Source: Stenomitos frigidus_A (GTDB taxonomy: Bacteria; Cyanobacteriota; Cyanobacteriia; Leptolyngbyales; Leptolyngbyaceae). Taken from it: a DNA stretch of 64,000 nucleotides. The translations under genes and the position numbers were made by a program. The notes below the pieces were generated by a model. The model searched no databases. It was given only the letters and a program-made list of their open reading frames with translations, and was not told the DNA's origin. Location: positions 1-64,000 of the forward strand of contig NZ_CAWNSW010000163.1 of the NCBI RefSeq assembly GCF_963877135.1. The letters run 5' to 3'. Of this stretch, positions 8,358 through 16,240 are shown piece by piece (the stretch's first letter is position 1; each line of letters starts with the position of its first letter).

Positions 8358-9746
8358 TCACTGTTGCTGTAAGGTTCTCACCGTAAGAATTTGCGGTGGC
8401 GTTGAGTCGGGTGGATAAAGAAAATCGACCTGCACCAACCGCCGATCGCCCTTCGCTAGTTTCAGTACAACTAACGGTTCGCCCTGCTGTCCGCGACGCT
8501 GCACTAAATGAAGATAACGAGTTTGCGGTAAGCCCTGATCGTCGTTGTAGCGGATACGCACCGTGCCTCGAAAGAAAACCTGCTTTGCGGGTGGTTGCAG
8601 GAAGCGGAGCCCCTTTTGAGGGTTGTCTTCCTTTAGCGGCGTTTCTAATGCGATCGCCACCGTCTGAGCGTGGTCAGTTGTATTCTGCAACGGCAGCGTC
8701 AGGTTGTACTCGATCGCATAGTTGCCATGTGCCTGGTAGGCCGTGTCGGGATAGCGGGCAACCATCTGGGCTGTTTGAATTTGACCAGTGCCCAGGGTGC
8801 CACGTAGCAAGGTACTGAGTCCGTAGGAAAACGCTTGACCCGGTTGGGGGAGGCTGAGAAACCAGTTGTCTAGAGTGGAATCACGTGTGTGCGCCGGATC
8901 GATGATTTGAGCCGTCCACTGTGATCCCTGTGAGACGCCTGCAACGCGACCGTAGATGATTTGCCCTTTGGTCTGCTCAGGCGGCGTTGGTACCCGATCG
9001 CGCGGCCCTGCAAGTGCTCCCGTCTTCAAGAGCGTTTGCCATGCGTCCAGCGTCGGAGGCGATTCGCTGCCATCAGCATTCTGGGTAGCAAACTTAGCCA
9101 GGCTCGCAGCATACAGAGGCGCGCTGCTACGCAGCCGAATGAGGGTCGATCGTCCATTAAGTGGCGGATTGAGAGTTCTTACTGGAATGGGCAAATTCAG
9201 CAGCAGTTGACTCTCCCCAGGGCTGATCACAATTTGAGCCGGAAAGTCTGTTTGTCGTCGTCCACGGAGCACTTCGTCGGTAGCACGGCTGCCTGGCCCA
9301 GCAAATACGGTTCCCAAAGGGTTCTCCACAGAGGTGGGTAGATCAACAAACGGGGCATCGGGTTGGCTGAGGTAGCTAGCGGCTTGCAGAATATCGACTG
9401 TCAATGTTTCGCTACCAGGGTTATGCAGCAAAATGCCCAGATAAAGAGTACGTAAATCGTTTGGTGTTTTTGCTTTAGCAATGTGGTGCGCAAAAACATC
9501 AAATCGCCCCTTTAATGGCGTATGCAAATGTGCTGTCGGGGATGCCTTGCCTTGTGGTGGAAAGGTTGACAGAAGAATGCCTTCCGCTTGCACCAATTCG
9601 GGGCTGTTGCTATTGAAAACTAAAACTGAATCAAGCTGTCCAGGCAGCGATCGCATGACTTGCGGCACAAGTATTTCCTGACTGGTACTTTTAGGTAGCT
9701 CTGGAGTTGCTTGCGCCAAGATTAAGCTTGAGATTAACGAAAACAT
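8358..9746 (-). CDS. DUF3370 protein, probably exported
   Basis: A 462-residue cyanobacterial DUF3370 protein. A short hydrophobic N-terminus (MFSLISSLILAQA) looks like a signal peptide with cleavage near AQA. The rest is beta-rich, with family landmarks LPGQLDSVLVFNSNSPE, GRFDVFAHHIAKA, NPLGTVFAGPGSRATDEVL and the late RIRYNDDQGLPQTRYLHLVQRR. It is probably periplasmic or at the outer envelope. The family has no established function. The gene is monocistronic and transcribed away from the peptidase gene. Confidence 0.85.
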   Translation of the reverse strand: MFSLISSLILAQATPELPKSTSQEILVPQVMRSLPGQLDSVLVFNSNSPELVQAEGILLSTFPPQGKASPTAHLHTPLKGRFDVFAHHIAKAKTPNDLRTLYLGILLHNPGSETLTVDILQAASYLSQPDAPFVDLPTSVENPLGTVFAGPGSRATDEVLRGRRQTDFPAQIVISPGESQLLLNLPIPVRTLNPPLNGRSTLIRLRSSAPLYAASLAKFATQNADGSESPPTLDAWQTLLKTGALAGPRDRVPTPPEQTKGQIIYGRVAGVSQGSQWTAQIIDPAHTRDSTLDNWFLSLPQPGQAFSYGLSTLLRGTLGTGQIQTAQMVARYPDTAYQAHGNYAIEYNLTLPLQNTTDHAQTVAIALETPLKEDNPQKGLRFLQPPAKQVFFRGTVRIRYNDDQGLPQTRYLHLVQRRGQQGEPLVVLKLAKGDRRLVQVDFLYPPDSTPPQILTVRTLQQQ

Positions 9747-10017
9747 ATGCTGTAGCGTGATCGTCCTGGAACGGGATGAGAGACAGCGCCAGCTATCTCA
9801 AAAAAGCATACAGGACGATCGCAGCCAACCCCCAACCATACCTCAACCAATCATAGGGGCATGAGTGAAATCACTTTCATAACAGAGCTATAGCGTTAGC
9901 TGATCTGTCATCAACGATGTTGCTTTAGCATGCAAGTCCGCGATCGGCGTTCCAGAGTATCACCTTTTCAAGTGCAAAATGTTGGTTGAAAGCGCAACTT
10001 CACCTAGAAAGCTCGCT

Positions 10018-10539
10018 TTAAATCTGTTGAAGGAGCTGTAGAATCGTCAAGAAATCTTGCAGCACAGGCTCTAGATTTACCTCATGCAAAACCGGTACGT
10101 GAATGAAGAGGCATTGGCAACTTAAGCGATACGTTTGAATGTACTGCAAGACCGAGTAATACAGGTGATTACAAACAAAATCTCCGGCATCATCGCTGAC
10201 TTGAGTGACCGTTAAATCCTCCACAAGTCGATCGACATCAATGCTTGTTTGAAGGATCTTTGACTGATGCTTACCATTGGACTCTACAGTTAATTTTGTT
10301 CGGCTTTCGGCCATGCCACAGCAGACAATGATTTCTGGTTGCCACGCATCGATCTGGGCAATTACTTGTTGAGGCGCTGCTTGAAAATCAACGGGTAACT
10401 TGCGTAACACCGTCACCTTTTCACGCCATTCAGCAAACCGCTGCGGCTGACTCATCGCTGCAATCAAATCATCCGATGCATTCGAACGGTGATGGGCTTC
10501 CCAAATATCAAAGGACGTGAGCAAGATTCTCTTGGTCAT
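10018..10539 (-). CDS. pyroglutamyl-peptidase-I-like cysteine peptidase (family C15)
   Basis: A 173-residue protein resembling pyrrolidone-carboxylate peptidase. The catalytic triad positions are all present: Glu78 (CCGMAESR), Cys123 (DDAGDFVCNHLYY) and His147 (LFIHVP). It begins RILLTSFDIW, equivalent to the VLVTGFEPF start of the family. It is shorter than the usual 210-220 residues, which is common for the cyanobacterial branch. It would remove N-terminal pyroglutamate from peptides in the cytosol. The exact substrate in this branch is untested. Confidence 0.83.
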   Translation of the reverse strand: MTKRILLTSFDIWEAHHRSNASDDLIAAMSQPQRFAEWREKVTVLRKLPVDFQAAPQQVIAQIDAWQPEIIVCCGMAESRTKLTVESNGKHQSKILQTSIDVDRLVEDLTVTQVSDDAGDFVCNHLYYSVLQYIQTYRLSCQCLFIHVPVLHEVNLEPVLQDFLTILQLLQQI

Positions 10540-10874
10540 ACTCAGCCATAGTTAGGACAGCATGCAAAAGCCATCACTGCATTACCCGCCATACTAGTGT
10601 CTGGTGAGTAGCATTGAAGGTTAACAACCATCGATCAAGAGAACAGACTTGCAGAGCAGTGAATTGGTTCGCAAAGATCAGAAATATCAGTCTTTAAAGC
10701 TCAGAAGCAGCCGCGAAAATCTGTCACTGACAAAACCGTTCGACATTCATCGTAACAGTCTAAGGATCGTGGATTAAAGAAAATCGACAAATTATCTGCA
10801 GGTAGGGGCGCACGGCCGTGCGCCCCTACAGGAAATGCCGGAGTTATTAAATTCTTGTTCCTAAGTTGTCCTTC
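10540..10874. other. intergenic region with a palindrome, no gene
   Basis: No supportable open reading frame is present. The only structure seen is the perfect palindrome at 10802-10829. The left part should contain the promoter of the peptidase gene, but no clear -35/-10 pair stands out. Confidence 0.5.
10802..10829. repeat. 28-bp perfect palindrome of a common cyanobacterial type
   Basis: GTAGGGGCGCACGG is followed directly by its reverse complement CCGTGCGCCCCTAC. From memory, this GTAGGGGCGCACGGCCGTGCG-type palindrome is dispersed in many cyanobacterial genomes. It lies 45 bp past the stop of the minus-strand carotenoid-protein gene, but no T-run follows, so a terminator role is doubtful. 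Confidence 0.85.
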
Positions 10875-11309
10875 TCAGCTACGCAAACTGAGTAACTCTT
10901 GAGGGGATGCTAAAAGTTTGATTTTTGCTAGCAGCAGCTTCTTTTCAGGATTCAGGACGAAGAGCCAGGAAACATTCACTGAAAAGAGAGTGGTTTGCAC
11001 CTTGCCAACCACTTGTACTTCGGTGCAATCGCCGTCTAGCAGTTTCACCACGCCTTGACGAGGTAGTAGGTTAAACCCCTTTGCTTCGGCTTGCAAATAA
11101 GCTGCGATTGCGTCTACACCCACCACCGCTTGCTCAAACGGTGGCTGCATTTCACCATCAGCAGCAAACAGGTGCCCCGTTGCCTGAAACGCTCCTTCGT
11201 TGAGTGTTTCAAAGTAGCGCAAAATCACTAGCTCACTGACGCCCGCGATCGTCAACGTGGTAGACGCCGTAGCATCCGGTTGGGCAATGGGTGAAGTTAA
11301 AACTTTCAT
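10875..11309 (-). CDS. orange carotenoid protein C-terminal-domain homologue (CTDH)
   Basis: A 144-residue NTF2/SnoaL-fold protein matching the C-terminal domain of OCP without the helical N-terminal domain. Landmarks are LRYFETLNEGAF, GEMQPPFEQAVVG, TEVQVVGKVQTTLF, NVSWLFVLNPE and LLASPQELLSL. The Tyr of RYFETL and the Trp of SWLF correspond, as I recall OCP, to the two residues that hydrogen-bond the carotenoid keto group. A single Cys95 (GDCTEV) may match the disulfide-forming cysteine of Anabaena CTDH. CTDHs bind or transfer keto-carotenoids and quench singlet oxygen. No helical carotenoid protein gene is adjacent. Confidence 0.85.
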   Translation of the reverse strand: MKVLTSPIAQPDATASTTLTIAGVSELVILRYFETLNEGAFQATGHLFAADGEMQPPFEQAVVGVDAIAAYLQAEAKGFNLLPRQGVVKLLDGDCTEVQVVGKVQTTLFSVNVSWLFVLNPEKKLLLAKIKLLASPQELLSLRS

Positions 11310-11498
11310 AGCTCTATGTCAATGATGGGGCTGCAATCATGGCATTAACGCACCTTTAGCATACGGAGAGTAGCCCCAAAGAACGTGCTCCTTCAGAGAG
11401 ATTGCGGCGCGATCAACCATGCGAATCAGCCCTTCTAAAGTTGGGGTTTAGGGGGTGAATTCCGACAGCTTTTGCGTAAGTCCTATCTACTGCATATT

Positions 11499-12929
11499 TT
11501 AAGGATTTACTGGAGTCGTAGGAACAACGACTGATCCTGGATTTGACGACGGTAGTGGCGTCGGCGTCGGTGATGGTGATGGCAGTGGTGATGGTGTCGG
11601 CGTCGGTGTTGGTGCTGGTGTCGGTGATGGTGTCGGTGATGGCAGTGGTGATGGTGTCGGCGTCGGCGTCGGTGTCGGTGTCGGTGCTGGTGTCGGTGAT
11701 GGCGATGGCAGTGGTGATGGTGTCGTTACTGTCGGTGGTGGTGGATTAGTAGGAGGTTGGGAGCCGACAGACACAACATAAGGAGACGGGATCACAGACA
11801 GTTGCCCAGCATCCGCCAACGCTTGGTAAACGAAGGCAGCAACTTCAGCTCTAGTGGCTGGACGGGCAGGATTTAACTCTTTGACCCGAGGATAATTGAC
11901 GACCAGGCGTCGATCGGTTGCAGCCGCGATCGCGCCATTCGCCCAGCTCGGAATTTGTGCAGCATCCTGGTAAAAGGACAGTGCATCCGTACTGGGGCTG
12001 CTGAGCTTCAGACCACTGGCTAGTGAGACCAACGCCTCCACGCGAGGAATCTGCTGATTCGGTTTAAACGTGCTGTCTGGGTAGCCGGACATAAAGCCCT
12101 TTTGATAGGCTGTTTGAATTGCTCCAGCACCCCAGAAATTGGCTTGAATATCCTTAAAAGCAAGGCTGGCACGTTCCGGTGGCAACGAAGCAAAGGCTTT
12201 ACTCACGATCGCGGCGAACTGAACCCGTGTGACTGCCTCATCCGGTCGGAAGGTGCCGTCTTCAAACCCACTAATGATTTTCTGAGCCGCCAATGCGTCG
12301 ATGTAATTCTTTGCCCAATTCGATTGCGTATCAACAAATGCCGTTAACTTAATGCTGGAGGGATTGGTCTCGCTGGTCAGGTAAACAAAACCCAGCGGCT
12401 TGCCGTTTGCATCGATACGCTTTGTCAATCGCCATCCAGGGCTAAGGTTGATCTTGGCAAAGGCTCCAGCAGAAGGAAGCCCGTTGGTTCTACCCACTTC
12501 GATCGGCGGTGCGTCGCGATTGGTTAAGTCAACGGCAAGCAAGACTAAATCATTATCCCGTTTGAGCACGCTGAGCTGTAAGAGCAAGCCAAAATCTCGA
12601 TCGGCTAGACGGACAGAATAGCCGTTGCTGTCAGTGCTACGACCACAAATGCGAGTGAAGTCGAATTTCAGCAGCAGTGGATCGATGATCGTTGGGTTCG
12701 AGCCACTTTCACTCCAGCAAGGACGTTGATCAGAAAGTTGTTCCAGAATCAAAAGCTGATAAGCATCGGCGCTGTAGGGAGACGCAACCACAACAAATTT
12801 GCTGGGATCAACTTCTGTTTTTCCAAAGACGGCCGCGATCGTCGTTTTAGCAGGATTTAAGAGGCTAAGCGACGTTATACTCAGAGCCGCTACTAGCGAT
12901 GCAAGGCGAAATCGTCTTAAAGTTACCAT
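11499..12929 (-). CDS. DUF3747 + three SLH domains + Pro/Thr-rich tail, cell-envelope protein
   Basis: About 476 residues from the ATG at 12929. A signal peptide (LVAALSITSLSLLNPAKTTIA) is followed by a DUF3747 domain (FVVVASPYSADAYQLLILEQ, CGRSTDSNGYSVRL, PGWRLTKRI). Three S-layer-homology repeats come next, with motifs ISGFEDGTFRPDEAVTR, MSGYPDSTFKPNQQIPR and a degenerate third one. The protein ends in a tail of about 80 residues of PTPTPTP and SPLPSP repeats. SLH domains bind secondary cell-wall polymer or peptidoglycan, so surface anchoring is expected. A further 16 upstream codons are open but lack support. Confidence 0.87.
   Translation of the reverse strand: MVTLRRFRLASLVAALSITSLSLLNPAKTTIAAVFGKTEVDPSKFVVVASPYSADAYQLLILEQLSDQRPCWSESGSNPTIIDPLLLKFDFTRICGRSTDSNGYSVRLADRDFGLLLQLSVLKRDNDLVLLAVDLTNRDAPPIEVGRTNGLPSAGAFAKINLSPGWRLTKRIDANGKPLGFVYLTSETNPSSIKLTAFVDTQSNWAKNYIDALAAQKIISGFEDGTFRPDEAVTRVQFAAIVSKAFASLPPERASLAFKDIQANFWGAGAIQTAYQKGFMSGYPDSTFKPNQQIPRVEALVSLASGLKLSSPSTDALSFYQDAAQIPSWANGAIAAATDRRLVVNYPRVKELNPARPATRAEVAAFVYQALADAGQLSVIPSPYVVSVGSQPPTNPPPPTVTTPSPLPSPSPTPAPTPTPTPTPTPSPLPSPTPSPTPAPTPTPTPSPLPSPSPTPTPLPSSNPGSVVVPTTPVNP
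11543..11735. repeat. low-complexity repeat encoding the Pro/Thr/Ser tail
   Basis: Units of GGTGTCGGCGTCGGTG and GGTGATGGCAGTGGTGATGG alternate for about 190 bp. On the minus strand they encode PTPTPTP and SPLPSP. The plus-strand valine/methionine-rich frame here is a shadow. Confidence 0.85.
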
Positions 12930-13087
12930 ATCAGTAAGCCTATTTTTGTAGAAGCATTGAAGTGACTGCTGTTTCAATCGCTTAACAGCATACCAACCGA
13001 TCGTGACGGTATGAATATTACCTTTAATTGACGTAGACCCAGGTTAACAGTGCCATTTACACTTGCGTAAATAATCCTTGATACCTT

Positions 13088-14452
13088 TTATGTCATCGTC
13101 TCTGTGGTTGTATCCTCTATCGAATGGGGGATGATGGCAACCTGCTCAATGCGGTAACCATCCATTGCCACAATTTCAAAATCAAATTGATTCCACGTAA
13201 ATGATTCAGCAACGGTAGGAATATGACCTAATTGCTGCAAGATAAAACCACCAATTGTTTGGTAGTCAACGCCTTCTCCTAACGGCAACTGTTTGAAATG
13301 AAAGAGTTCTTTAAATTCATCGATCGGCAACATACCATCGACCAACCATGAGCCATCGTCACGCCTAATTGCCTGTGGTTCAAATGGTTCATTGCCAGTG
13401 TGAATATCGCCCACGATCGCTTCTAAGAGATCATTCAACGTCACTAAGCCTTGCGTTGCGCCGTACTCATCAACCACTACAGCAATGTGACTACCAGAGG
13501 TTTTAAACAGTTCCAGGGCGTTGAAAGCTCGAATACTTTCTGGAATATAAAGCGATGGTGTTAGCAGTTCCCTCAGCGCCGTTAACGTCAACGAGTGATC
13601 GAGGCTAGCAGCCAGCAATTCTTTCGCTCTCAAGAAGCCAACTGGGTGATCGACACTTTCCTGACAAACCAGAAAGTTGGAATGCACGCTAGCAATTACC
13701 TGCTGCTGTAAGGTTGCGATCGGATCGTCAATATCCAACCACACCATATCGAGCCTGGGCGTCATCAGCGCGCTCACTCGTTGCGCGCCCAATCGAAACA
13801 CGCGCTCGACCATATCTTCTTGCGCCTCTTCTAACAGCCCTGCTTCGCGAGTGGCTGAGACAAGCAGCTGCAGTTCTGCGGGTGAATGAATTAATTCTTC
13901 GCTATTGCCCGTTTCTAAGCCAAGCGCACTCAGTACCCAATTTCCCAAGCTGTTGAGTGCATAAACAGCCGGACGGAAAAGCCTCAGGTAAAGCTCTAGC
14001 AGTTGAATGACAAATAGTGCCGTCTCTTCGGGGCGTTGCAATGCCAAACTCTTAGGCGCTAACTCTCCCAGCACGATATGCAGCGCCGTAATGATGGTAA
14101 ACGCAATGAGGACACCGAGCGTATGAGCACCTACCAGAGCAAGGTTGCCAGGTAGCACACGTTCCAGCGCTGGCTCAATGAGAGCGGCGATCGCGGGTTC
14201 TCCCAACCAACCTAGGCCCAGCGACGACATGGTGACCCCAAGCTGTGTTGCCGCCAAATAGGCATCCAAATGGTTGACCGCCCGTTGTAAAACCTTGGCA
14301 CGCGCCCGACCTTCAACCACCAACTGCTCCACACGGCTGCGACGCACTGCTACCAACGCAAACTCTGCCGCCACAAAAAAGCCGTTGGCGAACACTAAGA
14401 CGATGACTGCTAGTAATTTACCGACGATTAGCAAGCCAGAAGACCCTGCCAT
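13088..14452 (-). CDS. CNNM/CorC-type membrane protein (DUF21, CBS pair, CorC_HlyC)
   Basis: A 454-residue protein with the standard hemolysin/CNNM layout. An N-terminal DUF21 membrane domain (residues 1 to about 190) begins with a hydrophobic helix (LLIVGKLLAVIVLVFANGFF) and the AEFALVAVRRSRVEQL segment. A CBS pair spans about 210-340 (AQRVSALMTPRLDMVWLD; HIAVVVDEYGATQGLVTLND). A CorC_HlyC domain occupies the last 90 residues (DGMLPIDEFKELF, YQTIGGFILQQLG). Relatives act in Mg2+/Co2+ transport. The old name hemolysin is not supported by function. Confidence 0.9.
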   Translation of the reverse strand: MAGSSGLLIVGKLLAVIVLVFANGFFVAAEFALVAVRRSRVEQLVVEGRARAKVLQRAVNHLDAYLAATQLGVTMSSLGLGWLGEPAIAALIEPALERVLPGNLALVGAHTLGVLIAFTIITALHIVLGELAPKSLALQRPEETALFVIQLLELYLRLFRPAVYALNSLGNWVLSALGLETGNSEELIHSPAELQLLVSATREAGLLEEAQEDMVERVFRLGAQRVSALMTPRLDMVWLDIDDPIATLQQQVIASVHSNFLVCQESVDHPVGFLRAKELLAASLDHSLTLTALRELLTPSLYIPESIRAFNALELFKTSGSHIAVVVDEYGATQGLVTLNDLLEAIVGDIHTGNEPFEPQAIRRDDGSWLVDGMLPIDEFKELFHFKQLPLGEGVDYQTIGGFILQQLGHIPTVAESFTWNQFDFEIVAMDGYRIEQVAIIPHSIEDTTTETMT

Positions 14453-15082
14453 ACTCCATCCACAAACGACTGATTACCTTATGACAGTAGTGACCGAGAC
14501 GGTAAAAAGGCAAGAGGAATTGCCACACAGTGCTAACGAACTTGCTCAGAACGTTCTCATATGGGATGTGCAATCTAAAGACACGGGTTGTGCAATCTAA
14601 AGGCCTTACAGTCAATCCATTGTGAAGTTGAATGTTGTTCTTGAAGATGAGAGACGTTTGGCGATGAGAAAAACTTATGGCAGAAAGACTTCCTTTGAAC
14701 TGGAAGCCAGAGCGGTGGACATCATGATGACTGAATGCCTCATTAATGCCCGTGCTATTTGTGTCGCACCTATTTGTGGTTCAAATGGTTAGACGGCATT
14801 TTGTCGGAGCGTTCCATGGAACGCTCCGACAAAAATAGAACAACATGTCTAGAGCATCCCCCCGATTGGAACAACGATTAAAGAGCGTTCAAGGGACGAT
14901 TAGGGTTTGGTTAATGGATGATCGACCCAGAGTACTTGTTGTCACAGAAGCCGATTAAGGCATGGTTATGGCTTTTCAGAGGCAATATAAATTTTTCTAC
15001 GCACGTTCCTAACTGATGCTATTACCTGGTGTAGTGTTCTGCTGTCCTGCTTGTATACCATCATTCGCCAGGAGTTGTCCTC
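14453..15082. other. 630-bp intergenic region with a palindrome and coding debris
   Basis: No intact gene is supported. A 42-codon open frame begins at ATG 14664 (MRKTYGRKTSFELEARAVDI) and looks protein-like but stops early and is unassigned; it may be a gene remnant. A perfect palindrome lies at 14799-14834. Promoter elements for the EndoU gene probably lie in the last 100 bp, but none is clear. Confidence 0.45.
14799..14834. repeat. 36-bp perfect palindrome
   Basis: TTTTGTCGGAGCGTTCCA (14799-14816) is followed by its exact reverse complement (14817-14834). It could act as a bidirectional terminator because the outer arms are T/A runs, but no intact gene ends just beside it. Confidence 0.9.
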
Positions 15083-16234
15083 ATGCCTTCCGTCTCCAAA
15101 CGAGTTGCGATCGGGTTCACGGGGCTAGCGATCGGATGCACGTCTTTTCTAGTGCTCCAAAACACGCGTGCTCAAGTCCCACCGACAGGAACGTTTACGG
15201 CGACGCAAGTCTGCCCTGCAACGCAAGCTATCAATGGCAGAAACCCTGGCAACGTAAAGCTGACAGTTGGAACCCTCTACGCGGCTCAAGGTTTCAATAG
15301 TCCACAACGTCAGTTTGTGTTGCTGGCAGTCCCAGGAGCGACACCCGATCGACGCTGGGTAAGTGCCACTTGCGGTGAGTTCCAGGCCAATGGTGGCAGT
15401 AATCCAACGCCCAGCCCAACACCTGATCCAACGCCTGACTCGTCGCCCACTCCAAGACCAACGAATTCGCCTATTGCCTCGCTCCTGCCATTCTTTGATA
15501 CAGAAAATAACCCTGTTCCAGTCGATTTCCCAAGTGGCGCTCAGAAGGACATTTCGCCTCCACCACCAGAGCTAGAGGAGTTTGATCGGAAGATTCTGAC
15601 ACTCTGCGGAGCCGAGTTCGATGCCCCCGTCAGTAGCGCCAAGTTCCGTCAGTTGATGACGTTTTATCCCGACGTGGTTCGTAAGCTCAAGCAGGTAACA
15701 GCCGGTGAGCTGAAGCCTAACCGCCGCTCCGATAGTCAGTTTTTAGATGATTTGACTGCTATTTGGTTTGAGCAGAAGGGCTTTAAACACATTTTCTGCG
15801 GCGAAAAGGATGGTAAGAGCATCGGTGGACTGCATTTTGTTGGTCGTTACCTGGAGTTTCAGCAGAAGGGCATTGCAGGGCGCATTCTCCGCGCTGGAAA
15901 CGGCAGAAAGGCAACGCAAGAAGTGGTGGATGGTGAAATTTACACCTTTGGGGTCGCGATCGTGCAAAACGGTCGGGTCATTGCAGACAATCCCATCAAA
16001 GGCTATCCTTACACGCTCAATGCACAGGAAACATTGCTAGAAGGCACGCGCGGCTTCAAGCTGTTTAAGTCTACTTCTAGCGAATCCAAAGGTTGTTTGT
16101 TGACAGTTACAGTTCCAGGTACTACACCGTATCAAGCCGTTTTTGTCAAAAAAGCGGGCGCTATTCGCACGTTTTACCCCGATGCTACGCCTGACACCAG
16201 TCGCAATGACTCGTGCGACCAACCTTCCCGGTAA
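15083..16234 (+). CDS. secreted EndoU-type domain protein
   Basis: A 383-residue protein. Residues 1-31 form a signal peptide ending TRAQ. A small N-terminal domain with two cysteines (CPATQ, ATCGEF) is followed by a Pro/Thr-rich linker (about 108-130). The C-terminal domain (about 165-370) resembles EndoU/XendoU, with two histidines 15 residues apart (KHIFCGE, His about 236; GGLHFVGRY, His about 251), the spacing of the EndoU catalytic pair. XendoU enzymes are uridylate-specific endoribonucleases; activity here is inferred. The start has an excellent ribosome-binding site (AGGAG, 8 nt). A PLD-type gene follows after 6 bp. Confidence 0.8.
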   Translation: MPSVSKRVAIGFTGLAIGCTSFLVLQNTRAQVPPTGTFTATQVCPATQAINGRNPGNVKLTVGTLYAAQGFNSPQRQFVLLAVPGATPDRRWVSATCGEFQANGGSNPTPSPTPDPTPDSSPTPRPTNSPIASLLPFFDTENNPVPVDFPSGAQKDISPPPPELEEFDRKILTLCGAEFDAPVSSAKFRQLMTFYPDVVRKLKQVTAGELKPNRRSDSQFLDDLTAIWFEQKGFKHIFCGEKDGKSIGGLHFVGRYLEFQQKGIAGRILRAGNGRKATQEVVDGEIYTFGVAIVQNGRVIADNPIKGYPYTLNAQETLLEGTRGFKLFKSTSSESKGCLLTVTVPGTTPYQAVFVKKAGAIRTFYPDATPDTSRNDSCDQPSR

Positions 16235-16240
16235 GAAACC

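Noticed and set aside
11543..11749. Val/Met-rich open frame opposite the SLH protein tail
   Set aside because: It is the complement of the Pro/Thr repeat and has no independent support.
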